NCBI GenBank assembly: GCA_036571765.1
Contig: BROE01000007.1
Coordinates: 15,618,491 to 15,682,490 of the forward strand
Reading direction: 5' to 3'
From: Plecoglossus altivelis
Lineage: Eukaryota; Chordata; Actinopteri; Osmeriformes; Plecoglossidae
Length of the DNA stretch: 64,000 bases
Shown: positions 35,450-46,797 of the stretch, in pieces
How positions within the stretch are numbered: the stretch's first letter is position 1
Layout: each line of letters starts with the position of its first letter
The notes under the pieces: generated by a model
What the model saw: only the letters and a program-made list of their open reading frames with translations
Told to the model about the DNA's origin: nothing
Database searches by the model: none
Translations under genes and position numbers: made by a program

Positions 35450-37245
35450 GTGGTGTTACTGATTCATTAAGAGTGTTACTGATTCAGTAAGAGTGTTTCT
35501 GCTTTAGTAAGAGTGTTACTGATTCATTAAGAGTGTTACTGATTCAGTAAGAGTGTTACTGATTCAGTAAGAGTGTTTCTGATTCATTAAGAGTGTTACT
35601 GATTCAGTAAGAGTGTTTCTGATTCATTAAGAGTGTTACTGATTCATTAAGTGTTATTGATTCAGTAAGAGTGTTTCTGATTCAGTAAGAGTGTTTCTGA
35701 TTCAGTAAGTGTTTCTGATTCATTAAGTGTTTCTGATTCATTAAGAGTGTTTCTGATTCATTAAGTGTTACTGATTCATTAAGTGTTATTGATTCAGTAA
35801 GAGTGTTTCTGCTTTAGTAAGAGTGTTTCTGATTCATTAAGTGTTTCTGATTCATTAAGAGTGTTTCTGATTCATTAAGAGTGTTTCCCCCTCCTTGAAC
35901 CGCCACCTTAACGTGGTGGAGGGGTTTGAGTGCTCGAATGATCCCAGGAGCTATGTTGTCGGGGGCAATAAGCCCCTGGTAGGGTTTCCCACGGCAAACT
36001 GGTCCTAGGTGACTAGCCAGACTAAGTGCGGTTCGACAAAAACCCCTATGATGACAAAACCACGGAGAATCGCTACGTCGCCCGGAGTGGCGTTACCGGG
36101 GCCCCACCCTGGAGCCAGGCCTGGGGTGGGTGTTCGCAGGCGAGCGCCTGGTGGCCGGGTCTTTGCCCATGGGACCCGGCCGGGTATAGCCCGAAAAGGC
36201 GACGTGGGATCACCTTCCTGCAGGCCCACCACCCACAGGAAGGACCGTAGGGGGCCGGTGCAGTGTGTTTTGGGCGGCGGTCAGGGGCAGGTGCCTGGAC
36301 GACCGAGGCCATGCACACGGTCTCTAGCGCTGGGGACATGGAATGTCACCTCGCTGGCAGGAAAGGAGCCCGAGCTTGTGCGGGAGGTAGAGCGTTACCG
36401 GCTAGATATAGTCGGCCTNACCTATGGTCATGAACTTTGGGTAATGACCGAAAGGACGAGATCGCGGATACAAGCGGTCGAAATGAGTTTTCTCCGCAGG
36501 GTGGCTGGGCGCTCCCTTAGAGATAAGGTGAGGAGCTCGGTCACACGGGAGGAGCTTGGAGTAGAGCCGCTGCTCCTCCACGTCGAGAGGAGCCAGCTGA
36601 GGTGGCTCGGTCATCTGTTTCGGATGCCTCCTGGACGCCTCCCTCGGGAGGTGTTCCTGGCATGTCCTACCGGGAGGCGGCCCCGGGGAAGACCCAGGAC
36701 ACGCTGGAGGGACTATGTCTCTCGGCTGGCCTGGGAACGCCTCGGGATCCCCCCGGAGGAGCTGGAGGAGGTGTGTGTGGAGAAGGAAGTCTGGGCCTCC
36801 CTGCTCAGACTGCTGCCCCCGCGACCCGGCCCCGGATAAGCGGAAGAAAATGGATGGATGGATGGATAAGAGTGTTTCTGCTTCAGTAAGTGTTTCTGAT
36901 TCATTAAGAGTGTTTCTGATTCAGTAAGTGTGTTTCTGATTCAGTAAGAGTGTTTCTGATTCAGTAAGAGTGTTTCTGCTTCAGTAAGAGTGTTTCTGAT
37001 TCAGTAAGAGTGTTACTGATTCATTAAGAGTGTTTCTGATTCATTAAGAGTGTTATTGATTCAGTAAGAGTGTTACTGATTCAGTAAGAGTGTTACTGAT
37101 TCAGTAAGAGTGTTTCTGATTCAGTAAGAGTGTTACTGATTCAGTAAGAGTGTTACTGATTCATTAAGAGTGTTATTGATTCAGTAAGAGTGTTACTGAT
37201 TCAGTAAGAGTGTTACTGATTCAGTACGAGTGTTTCTGATTCATG
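35450..37245. repeat. 20-bp minisatellite (GAGTGTTTCTGATTCATTAA)
   Basis: Dozens of copies of GAGTGTT(T/A)CTGATTCA(T/G)TAA with occasional 14-18 bp variants occupy 35450-35885 and 36868-37245. The array is split by a retrotransposon copy. Downstream of pax10 and upstream of mmp25. Confidence 0.93.
35886..36868 (+). mobile_element. Non-LTR retrotransposon copy with internal loss
   Basis: Begins CCCCTCCTTGAACCGCCACC and ends in a GGATGGATGGAT tail. The left part encodes the start of an endonuclease (LGTWNVTSLAGKEPELVREV). The right part encodes the C-terminus of the reverse-transcriptase protein (SFLRRVAGRSLRDKVR, ...RWLGHLFRMPPGRLPREVF, terminal LLPPRPGPG). These are joined at base N (36419), so the central endonuclease and reverse-transcriptase core is missing. 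The element is flanked by AAGAGTGTTT, which could be a target duplication, although this is also the host repeat unit. LINE family not assigned with certainty. Confidence 0.88.
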
Positions 37246-37972
37246 GTGTCATTTAATGCATGGCTAGCAGCTGGCTAACGAGGACAATATTATCAGAACA
37301 TAAATAAATTATATTTTTTCTCATTGATCCCTCTCTCCACTGCAATCTTTCCTCCCACTTTCTCCTCCTCCCTCTCGTCTGTCCATCTTTACCATCAGAT
37401 TCTCCCTCCACTGCAGACACAGCAGAGAGTAATTGCTGCTCTTCGTAGGCCCTGGGGGATAGAGAGATGAAAGAGAGAAGGGAGTGGAGGATGAGGAGGA
37501 AGAGGGGAAAGATGATACCAATGATGCTGAACAGAGACAGAGAGCAAACAAGACAGTGATCAGGACTGTGACAAGACGACTGTGTCGAGGATGGTTGTGG
37601 TTAGGGTCATGTGAAGGGGAGGTCTGCAATTTCTGTCAGAAAAAAAATCACTTCTGTTTTTACAGGTTTATGAAACCTCATCCACCACACCCCCCACCCC
37701 CCACCACACCCCCACCCCACTCCCCCTTCACACTCCTACAAAGACACATTACAACACCGTATGAAGAAAGGATGTTGCTGTTTTTGAGGCTTGTTGTGTC
37801 AGAAACCGTAATGAGAAAGTGACGTTCACAAAAAGGAAGAAGAAAAAACACGTTTTGGATTTCTGATGTCCGATGATATCGCTTCTTGAATTGAGAGAGC
37901 GAGGAGGAAGGAGGGGCGGGGTGAGGAAGAGAGGGAGAGAGAGAGAGGAAGAGAGAGAGAGGAAGAGGAAGA

Positions 37973-38014
<42 letters not shown>

Positions 38015-38035
38015 ATCTGTATTGATTGTTCTGTT
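37246..38035. other. Upstream region of mmp25 with GA-rich tract
   Basis: No exon recognised. It includes a CCACCACACCCCC stretch (37683-37725) and a (GAGAGG)n tract at 37890-38015 directly before the putative first exon of mmp25. Confidence 0.55.
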
Positions 38036-38085
38036 CAGATTGTTTTCCAGAGGTACTGAGCTAGCGCTGAAACACTACAGAGACG
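38036..38085 (+). other. Putative non-coding first exon of mmp25
   Basis: A short unique segment ends AACACTACAGAGACG followed by the donor GTAAGAG at 38086. The next acceptor (TTTCTGACAG) lies just before 38289 and precedes the start codon at 38303. Boundary on the left unknown. Confidence 0.4.
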
Positions 38086-38302
38086 GTAAGAGACAACATC
38101 TATTAGCATCAGGAATATTTCAAAAGTGTCAGAAAAATGTGTACGAAACTAATTCAAAAGATTGTTGATCAGTGACACAACTTGATATGATGATTAGACC
38201 AAAGATTTGATACCTTTTTTATTTTTTCTTAGAATATTTTTTGATTTTCATTTTTTCCATTCCACCAAAAGCTAACGGTTTCTGACAGTGTTCTCTGATG
38301 CG

Positions 38303-41300
38303 ATGGATTACGGCCCATTGTTACTTCTACTTATCCCCGTGTTCACCTCAACCGGAGAATCTGCGACCTTGCCTGACCAATATACCAGAGGACTGGTGAG
38401 TTTCTGATCGCTTGTTTATTGATCTAAAAAAAGACCGTAAATGTCAGCAACGTCCCTCTGAGATTTATTCATTCATCTCGCTTTGACAAACGCATTGACT
38501 TTACAAACCCTGTCAATCAAATGCGCAATTCAGACTGGATCAACGTTCACTCAAATCAGCGTAGTTACTAGCAGAATGTTTGATACAAACATCGAAGGCA
38601 AATTCATCTTAAATGGAAAGAAGGAGTTAAAATCACAGGAAACCCTAACAAATAGAATCAAAAAACCTTAAAAGCAAGGCGGGTAGAACACCAGCGATTT
38701 AATTTGCGTTTAAATGTATCCATCAGAGTTGCTCCTTCATAAAATGGTATTTAAACTTGTAGCATCTTCATGTGCATGCATGACCTCTGCACACACATCA
38801 TCAGTCAGGTTAAAGACTTCTAGTAGCTTGTAGAACTTCCGTTCTCTAACATCAAAATATCCTGTTTATAGAGGATTTCCCAGGTTGTCTTGAGAAAGGA
38901 GAAGGAACGATGTACATACGAGTTTAACTATCATCTAACGGATTCCTTTAAGCTGGCAAGCTACATTTTTTCATCAACATCATTATCCTACTCTATCATT
39001 GTCATCTTGCTTGTTAGTCGATATTGTTGACAAATAAATAATTGCCCTGTCATATTTTGTTCCTTATGTATAATGTAATGTAATATGTATTTTGTCTTTA
39101 TCTCTTTAATATGTCAGTTTCAAATAAAAATCTGGAAGTCACTTAAGAAATATATCACTGTCATGTGTATATAGCCAATTACAGATCTGATATGTAAGGG
39201 GACGCTGGAACACTAAGGCAAATATGTCATTAAAAAATATCTAAAGGTTAATTTAGCTAATATTACAAAATGTTTACATGCTCTGTCAGTTAAATTACGT
39301 TACAAAACAGAGACTAAAGGTAAATGTATCAATAATTCTTGATATCTGAAGCAGTTAAGGATGTGGGCACATGTGAAAGGGTGGAGCCGTATTTAGGTTA
39401 GGCTACATCACAACCCGACTGACAGTTATCGGAAGGATAGAACAGTCAAACCACATGAGAGGGAGGAGTTAAAGACTCCAAGGTGAATATAATTTAAGTA
39501 ACTGTCTTCGAACCTATGCACGTTCACACACGAACGTTTATACAGACTCTTAAAAACAAGCTGAACGTATATAAGAGGTCACGCATAGGAAGCTGCCATG
39601 TCTCTCTACTCGCGTGTGGAAAAGCTTTTGTGTGAGTTGCTAAACGGCATATTTATAGCTGGAGCGCGTGTCGAGAGATGGGAGTGTTGAGTGTTTCCAG
39701 AGAAGTCACGGTTAATTTCATCTGAGATGGGAAACTGAGGTCATTGTCTTCCTGTCAGTCTGGTTCACAAACAACTGAATATGAACACAAAGAATCTATT
39801 GTATTATCATGAAGTTATTTTGTCATTTTATTGTTATTACTATTACTATTATTTTTTATTGTAATTCGTGTTCATGCATTTATTGTCTCATATTGGTATA
39901 AAATGTGTCATTTGAACTACATAGTCAACCAGAAAATTGCATTTCCAAAGTCAGACATTGCCGTCAGTCAGACAGACATGTCTTATTGAGTTGAAAATCT
40001 GTAAATATTAATATGTCCACAACAGTTTGATTGAGTTGAGATCACAATACTCAACAGATGCTTTCAACACAGAGAAACTGAACCTTGGACCTTTAGATTT
40101 TCAGCCACATGCTTCTCCTATTAAACCTATCTCAGTCCTCACAGCTGACAGCCTCTGCCTTGTCTGTCACAGGATTGGTTGAGCCGGTACGGGTACCTCC
40201 CCCCTCCAGACCCGCGGACCAGTAAGCTGCAGACAAAGGAGGGGCTTGAGAAGGCGATCCGTGTGATGCAGCGGTTTGGAGGACTCAAGGAGACTGGAAA
40301 GTTTGGTAGCTAACTACCCTACTCTGTTAGCTTGACAGCTAACTACGCTACTCTGTTAACTTGGTAGCCAACTACGCTTCTCTGTTAGCTTGACAGCTAA
40401 CTACGCTACTCTGTTAGCTTGGTAGCTAACTAGGCTACTCTGTTAGCTTGACAGCCAACTACGCTACACTGTTAGCTTGGTAGCCAACTACGCTTCTCTG
40501 TTAGCTTGACATCTAACTACGCTACTCTGTTAGCTTAACAGCTAACTACGCTACTCTGTTAGCTTGACAGCTAACTACGCCACTCTGTTAGCAAGAGCTA
40601 ACAACTAACAACACTTAGTGACACCCTCCTTTGTGGTGCTTGTTGGTGTTCTGCTAGACAGTGACACCCTCCAGCTGATGTCGGTTCCCAGATGCTCTCT
40701 GCCTGACATCGTGGGTCATGAGGACATGCGGAGGAGGAAGAGATATGCCCTCTCTGGGCTGAAGTGGGACAAGACCGACCTGACTTGGAGGTGTGCCCTC
40801 CCTCCCTGTTCACATACACACATACATATACACACGCACACACGCAGACGTACACACATACATATACGCACACACACACACACACATATACACGCACACA
40901 CACACATACACACGCACACACATACACACACACATGCATGCACACGCACACGCATACACATACGCACACATTTACCGACACACGCTTACACACACACATG
41001 CACACGCACACGCATACACATACGCACACATTTACCGACTCACCCTTACACACTCATACAGAAGTACACAGGTGTGCATTGTGTCCAGAAAGTCATGTGG
41101 CAATAGTTATCTATAAAATATGGTACAGAACCATGCATGTGAGTTGCCTCACCCCCTACCAGCCCTGGACTGCATGACAGAACTAGTCTGGTGACAGAAC
41201 TGACACACCAGACAGCCCACGCAACACGTTCTAAAGCAACAGGCTTTCTCCTCCTCCTCTCTCTCTCTTTGTCTCTCCTCTCTCCTCTTTGTCTCTCTTT

Positions 41301-44300
41301 CTGTCTCCCTCTCTCCCTCTCTCTCTGTCTCCCTCTCTCTCTGTCTCCCTCTCTCTCTGTCTCCCTCTCTCTCTCTCTCTCTCTCTCTGTCTCTTTCTCT
41401 CTCTCTGTCTCTCTCTCTCTCTGTCTCTGTCTCTGTCTCTTTCTCTCTCTCTCTCTGTGTCTCTCTCTCTCTCTCTCCCCTCTCTCTCTCTCTCTCTCTC
41501 TCTAGCATCCACAGCTACCCGTCCCCCTCTGTCTCTCCCTCCCTCCCCCACCACGCGGTTGAGAGTCTCCTGCACCGGGCCTTCAAGGCGTGGAGCGACG
41601 TAGCACCGCTAAGCTTCCGGCAGACCCCCTTGGGAGACGACAGGGGCCCAGGGGCCAGGAGGGACGGAGAAGGGCCGGGGACGGGGGGAGACATCAGGGT
41701 GTCGTTTGCCCGCTCGCTCCACGACGACGGTTATCCGTTCGACGGGAAGGGGGGTACTCTTGCTCACGCTTTCTTCCCCGGAAGGGATCAGGTTGCCGGG
41801 GACACACACTTCGACGACGATGAGGTGTGGAGCTACGGAGGTGAGGATGCCGAAGGCGGTATGACGAGTGATGATGAGGGAGGTGGGGGAGGGGGGGGAG
41901 AGGGAGGTGGAGGAGGAGGGAGGAGCAGGAAACAACCAGAGGAAGTCAGTAATATAGACTTTGTGATGGTTATCTTGACCAGGGTGAGTCACGCTTCTCC
42001 TTTCATGTGTCTTGACACACGCTGCGATGGTACGGATGTCACATGCTGTGTGGGGGCAGCTTCAACATGAGAAACGCTTTTGGAGGTCGGCGCAATGGGT
42101 CAATCAAACGCCATCACGCCGGCTATTGGGCCAGTACGGACAGGGATCCCTGACTGATCATCTATTAACATAGCTGTGATTCAGGCACCAGAGCGCAAGT
42201 GACGAACGCGTACTGGGGGTCCACGGCGATAGACGCCATAAGAGTGCGGAGTCATTGAGATTGCGATAGGTGTTTTAAAAGAAACAACAGTTTATGACTC
42301 TTTTTAAAGAGGAGTGCAATAGGGATGGTGCACGAGACGTGTAGGTACAAATGGACACAATGTGTCGGACTACAGCAGTTGGATTGTCGAGAAAGTGACA
42401 GTTAGAGTCGCTAGTTGATCCATGATGTATGTTCAGCTAGCGACTCATGTAAGGGTTAGCGTGCGCAGGGACCGCAGTAGATATTGCGGGTTATCCTTAA
42501 AAGAAATAAGATTTCCTAAGGGGGACATGATAACATAAACACAAGACCACAAGGACCTGTTGGAACCAGAGGAGTCGTTGGATTACTTGGGTGGGAGGGG
42601 GTAAGCATTACTCCTCACTAATCACTGGATTACCATTCACTACTACCTCAATACCACTGCCCCCTCCCCTCACATTACTCCCCTGCACGCTACTCTTCTC
42701 CACACGGCTGAGCTGATGTCATCCCCAGGGTGTTGGACTCGGTCCCACCCCTGCTCCTCCCCTGAACCCTAACCCTCCCCGTTCCTCCCGCCTCCCTCCC
42801 TTTCTACTCACCAGTCTTACATCCTGGTGCGTTGGCTTCCGGGTCTTCCTTCTCACTGTGTCTGGAAGTCCAGCCCTTCTCCCCTCCCAGGGACTCCGCT
42901 CGCGTTAATCTACCAGGACATGACGGCAGCACAGACCTGTTCACCGTGGCGGTGCATGAGTTTGGCCACGCCCTGGGGCTGTCACACTCCTCCTCCAATC
43001 CCTCCATCATGAGGCCGGGTACTTAGCCCACCAGCCTGGGCCTGTTGGGGCGTGACCTGTGAGGTAATGTTCCTCACGCAGCTCCTGCCCGACGAATCGG
43101 CATCGACACCCCAGTTTCTGGCCATCGGCGCCTCCCAGGAGCTCTACGGTAAGCTGAACCGACCAGGTAATCGCTGTTGGCCCCCTGGACCTTGTCTGGA
43201 GCCCAACGAAGGCACGCCTCCGCACACCCGTGACCCCCTGTTCTGATCTAACTAGTCTTGTAGATGCTGTCTTAAGTAGTGTTGTCTGTCCAATAGAACT
43301 GCTTCAGTACTTCTCCAACCATAACCCTGACTCCAACTCCAGAAAAAAAACCCAAACTAGCTGTCCCTCTGCCTTCCACTCCCCTCAGTCTATCTACATT
43401 TTCAGATAAACTGTCTATCCGAATAAACCTGTCATCACAAGTGAGTTGTCACAATGTTTCACAACCTTCCTGCCGCGGGTTCCTAGGAAGAAGAGAGGGT
43501 GGAGCCACATCCAGACCAGATGAAGCCACCACTTCTTACTTACCCAGCCTGCCCAAGACCCAGAGGCCACGCCCCACACTGCAGTGAGTTCAGGAAGCGC
43601 TAAGCACTGTACTTGGCACGCCAACAACCAATAAAATAACATAATAATAATAATAATAATAATAAAAATGGGAAGCGTTTATGACATACGGTACTTTGCT
43701 GTCTCGTTTAGGGAGGGGAGAGAGGGGGTAGTTAGTTGAATTAGTATCATTTGAAGTTTTACTTGTTTCCCTTAACTGGCTGTAGTTGCACCTCCCTTCG
43801 CTTCGATCCTATTGCTGTTTCCTTCTCTGTAACCTGCTCTCCTGTTACAGTCCGGATCCTGCTCTCCAGGAACGTTGTGGAGGCAGCTTCGACGCCGTGT
43901 CAAACATCCGAGGAGAAGTGTTCTTCTTTAAGGGTGGGAGAAAGAAATAACACATGCCTTTCCATTAAAGCCAGTTGAATTAAATGAACAAGCATACATG
44001 CATACATGCATACAAGCATACATGCATACATGCATACATACATACATACATACATACATGCATGCATACATACATACATGCATACATACATACATACATA
44101 CATACATACATACATACATACATACATACATACATACATACATACATACATTGTCTACTGCTGATCCCTGGGAGGGATTGCAGTGCCGCTTGTTCCCATT
44201 TTGGGGTCACAGGTGACTGTAGCCTAACCCAGTAACTTAGGGCCATAGGCAGGGTACACCCTGGACTGGGTCCAGCTAGTCGCAGGGCATCAAATGAACA

Positions 44301-45566
44301 GTTGGTGATCAAGTTATGTGGAAGCCTTATAACAACTCATTCATTTGAAGCAGGGAAACATCTCAATCATCTTAGTATAGTGGATCCTGAGGACCAGGAT
44401 GGGGAACACCCCCCCCCCCCCTGGTCTGAAAAAACTGAGTTATGTTTGTTCTGTTCAGGCCCAACTAAGTTCTGTTTGTTCTGTTCAGGCCCAAACTTCT
44501 GGAGGCTCCAGAGAACTGGATCCTTGGTGTCTCTGAGACCGGCTTTGATCTCCAACTTCTGGTTGGGCTTACCTCCTGGCATTGGCAAGATCGACGCCGT
44601 CTACGAGAGGAAGAGAGACAGTCGCATCGTCTTCTTTGTTGGTAAGTACACGTCCCCTCAAGGGCCACGTCTGGAACACGCACTTCCTGTCTGCCAGAAG
44701 ATCGTAGCTGTACTCTCCATGTGCAACGTCAATGTGTCGCTTAGATACGAACGCCTGCAGTGGATGATGTTTTGTAAATGGGAGCATCTTGGTATCTCGT
44801 CTGATTAGCATGTGCACTGAACCACAGCCAACCCGGGTTTGAATCCAAGCCTCCCTCCTCTCCCTTTCCTATCACACTTCTCTTACAAATAATCCATAAG
44901 ATTGATCCCGATCATTCGGATGTTGCTTGTTGTTCTTGTGGTCCGTGTAGGAGACCAATACTGGATGTTTAGAGACACAGTGGCCCAGCCAGGCTTCCCC
45001 AGGCCGCTGGCTGACTGGGGCATGATAGGCAGGGATGGCCGTTCCCTACGCCGTGTGGAGGCTGCCTTCGTGTGGGCTCACAACGGCAACACATACCTGT
45101 TCAGCGAGGGCGAATACTGGAGGTTCGACGAAACCCAGACGCAGGGGGACATCCCGGGGAAACCACAGCCTGGGTACCCTAAACCCAACACCCTCTGGAG
45201 AGGGGTACCGTCGCACCCTGATGACATCATCACCTGGGAAGAAGGTGAGGGTTGAGGAGGGTGGTATTGAGTTAGATAGTGATAACCCCCCCAAACGCTG
45301 AACACTTGTTTGTTTATTTTCCTTTAGGAAATGCTTATTTCTTTAAGGATAACCTTTACTGGGTCCTGGAGAGAGGACAGATGGATCAAGACAATGTCAT
45401 TTCCAAATCCACGGCGGAATTGCTTCTGTGCCCAGCTCCCGCCCCCACTCAGACACCGACCAATCCTGCGCGTGGATCCTGCCACTGTGCCTTGGGAGCT
45501 TCGGCAAAGTTCCATAGCAGTTGGTTGTTGGTGCTGTCACTCACGTTCGTACTCTCTACACTGTGA
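38303..45566 (+). CDS. mmp25: MMP25-like (MT6-MMP) GPI-anchored matrix metalloproteinase, apparently disrupted
   Basis: Zinc endopeptidase of the cell surface. Exons that read well: 38303-38395 (signal), 40173-40305, 40658-40790, 41506-41840, 42917 to about 43148, 43851-43933, 44489-44641, 44951-45244, 45328-45566; possible hinge exons 43343-43440 and 43487-43583. Visible parts: cysteine switch PRCSLPD, furin site RRKR before YALSG, catalytic GYPFDGKGGTLAHAFFPG and THFDDDEVW, zinc motif HEFGHALGLSH, hemopexin blades (GPNFWRL, GDQYWMF, NGNTYLFSEGEYWRF, NAYFFKDNLYWVL), Cys pair and a hydrophobic GPI-type tail. The RYALSG cleavage context favours MMP25 over MMP17. Oddity: after SIMRP the catalytic exon hits a stop at 43024; remnants HQPGPVG, LPD, IGI and QELYG occur in different frames, and the first hinge exon does not close. 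So this is a pseudogene or a locally erroneous assembly. Confidence 0.85.
38396..40172. other. mmp25 intron 1
   Basis: About 1.8 kb of AT-rich intron after the signal-peptide exon. I see no repeat array or other gene in it. Confidence 0.6.
40306..40600. repeat. ~32-bp minisatellite starting at an mmp25 splice donor
   Basis: Copies of GCTAACTACGCTACTCTGTTAGCTTGACA alternate with GGTAGCCAACTACGC variants, about nine copies. The first copy includes the donor GTAGCTAAC of the exon ending 40305. Confidence 0.9.
40815..41045. repeat. (CA)n-rich imperfect microsatellite
   Basis: CACACACATACA-type sequence with a duplicated block of about 60 bp (GACACACGCTTACACACACA and following). Lies in mmp25 intron 3. 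Confidence 0.9.
41245..41505. repeat. Long polypyrimidine tract abutting an mmp25 acceptor
   Basis: About 260 bp of TCTCTCTGTCTCCCTCTC-type repeats end exactly at the acceptor TCTCTAG before the exon at 41506. The minus-strand Arg/Glu open frames are repeat translation. Confidence 0.92.
41841..42916. other. mmp25 intron before the zinc-motif exon
   Basis: The intron begins with donor GTGAGGATG and includes a short GGAGGTGG-rich stretch. Reading the exon on past this donor gives a Gly/Asp-rich frame, but stopping at 41840 joins YGG to HDGSTDLFTVAVHEFGH in frame, as in the family. The rest is unique sequence with no other exon seen. Confidence 0.7.
43979..44150. repeat. (CATA)n / (CATG CATA)n microsatellite
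   Basis: About 170 bp of ACATACATGCATACATAC that merges with the end of the adjacent LINE fragment; such tails commonly form part of the 3' end of the retroelement. Confidence 0.93.
44151..44292 (-). mobile_element. 3' fragment of a non-LTR retrotransposon
   Basis: The block TTGTCTACTGCTGATCCCTGGGAGGGATTG..GGGTACACCCTGGACTGGG is shared with 63281-63409. A tetranucleotide tail lies on its left, so the element runs on the minus strand. Non-coding 3' end of a LINE-type element; family not assigned. Confidence 0.65.
44300..44415. mobile_element. Partial, decayed hAT-type MITE
   Basis: Contains CAGGGAAACATCTCAATC and CTGAGGACCAGGATGGGGAAC, which match the right half of the 14160 and 34486 elements; the left end is missing. 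Followed by a C run (44409-44422). Confidence 0.55.
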
Positions 45567-45644
45567 GAGTTGTGCACTGTCAGTCTGTCCCAGCAGTTAG
45601 AGTATGAGGCACGGCTGCCATTTGTGTAACAGCTTGGTCTAGAG

Positions 45645-45896
45645 CAGTGGTTCTTAACCTGGGTTCGATCGAACCCCAGGGGTTCGGTGAGTCAGTCTCA
45701 GGGGTTCGTTGAGTCAGTCTCAGGGGTTCGGTGAGTCAGTCTCAGGGGTTCGGTGGAGGTCAAGACACACACTTGACTCATATGATTATATGACTTTGAA
45801 AAAATCATATTTCCGTTTTTCAATTAAGAAGGGTTCGGTGAATGCGCATATGAAACTGGTGGGGTTCAGTACCTCCAACAAGGTTAAGAACCACTG
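45645..45896. mobile_element. hAT-type MITE with GTCTAGAG target duplication
   Basis: Inverted ends CAGTGGTTCTTAACCT and AGGTTAAGAACCACTG (imperfect); perfect 8-bp duplication GTCTAGAG at 45637-45644 and 45897-45904. Inside are four short copies of GGGGTTCGGTGAGTCAGTCTC. A different family from the CAGGGGTCTCC elements. Confidence 0.9.
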
Positions 45897-46114
45897 GTCT
45901 AGAGCAAACTGGAAAGTATTGTTTTTGATTGTTAAGTTATGATTTGGACATTTCAAAGCATGGAAAGCTTCAAAAGCTTTAAACCTTTTGACATGGAATT
46001 ACATCCACAAATAAAATGTTTTAAATATTCTCCTACCAGCTCTGTCCAGAATCACTAGCGATTACATCATCCTTGATCTCACCCTGGTCATTAACACCCC
46101 CCCCTCCCCCCCCA

Positions 46115-46285
46115 CATCATGTTCCTCTCCTGTTTTGGACCGCCCCCCCACTCCCCCCCATCATGTTCCTCTTCTGTTTTGGACCGCCCCCCCCCTACTC
46201 CCCCCCATCATGTTCCTCTCTTTATGACCGCCCCCCCCCTCCTCTCCCCATCATGTTCCTCTTCTGTTTCGGACCGCCCCAGTCA
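46115..46285. repeat. ~60-bp tandem repeat with C runs
   Basis: Four imperfect copies of CATCATGTTCCTCTTCTGTTTTGGACCGCCCCCCC. The proline-rich frame is repeat translation. Confidence 0.85.
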
Positions 46286-46433
46286 CTCTGGGGACTGGGA
46301 ACAACATTAGATCCATCTGAGGGCAATAACTACCTCGTGTTTTCTCTCCCGTCCATGTTTCAAACAGAACCGTTTCTGGATCTAGGGGGGGAGGGCTGTC
46401 GACTTCCAAATACAGACTTGGATCTATAGGGCA

Positions 46434-46797
46434 GAGGTGTCCAACCCTGGTCCTCGAGGGCCGCTGTCCTGAAGGTTTTCTACGTTAGTTTCGCTTCTCA
46501 GCACACCTGATTTCTAAAGAATGGCGTCTGTTTTTTGCTTGGGTAAACAACCCATTCCTTAGGAATCATTAGAATTTAGAATCATCAAACATTCTAAAGA
46601 GATGGCGCTGTTTAGCTTGAGTATCAGACCCATTCTTTTAGAATTCCATGTAGAAGTTAGAATCATCAACCCATTCTAAAGAATGGGCTGTTTAGCTTGA
46701 TAACAACCCCTTCTTTAGAATCAGGTGTGCTGGAGCAGCGAAACATCTCAAACCTTCAGTATAGCGGCCCTCGAGGACCGGAGTTTGACATCCCTGA
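46434..46797. mobile_element. Longer hAT-type MITE with internal duplication
   Basis: Ends resemble CAGAGGTGTCCAACCCTGGTCC and GGACCGGAGTTTGACATCCCTG. The middle has three degenerate copies of a block with ATTCTAAAGAATGGCGCTGTTTAGCTTG. Flanking CTATAGGG / ATCTAGGG is only a partial target duplication. Confidence 0.65.

Noticed and set aside
41841..42070. Gly/Asp-rich continuation of the mmp25 catalytic exon
   Set aside because: A good donor at 41841 joins YGG directly to HDGSTDLFTVAVHEFGH in frame, as in the family; the continuation is intron.
43979..44312. Met/Tyr/Val/Cys repeat open frame on the minus strand
   Set aside because: Translation of the CATA microsatellite.
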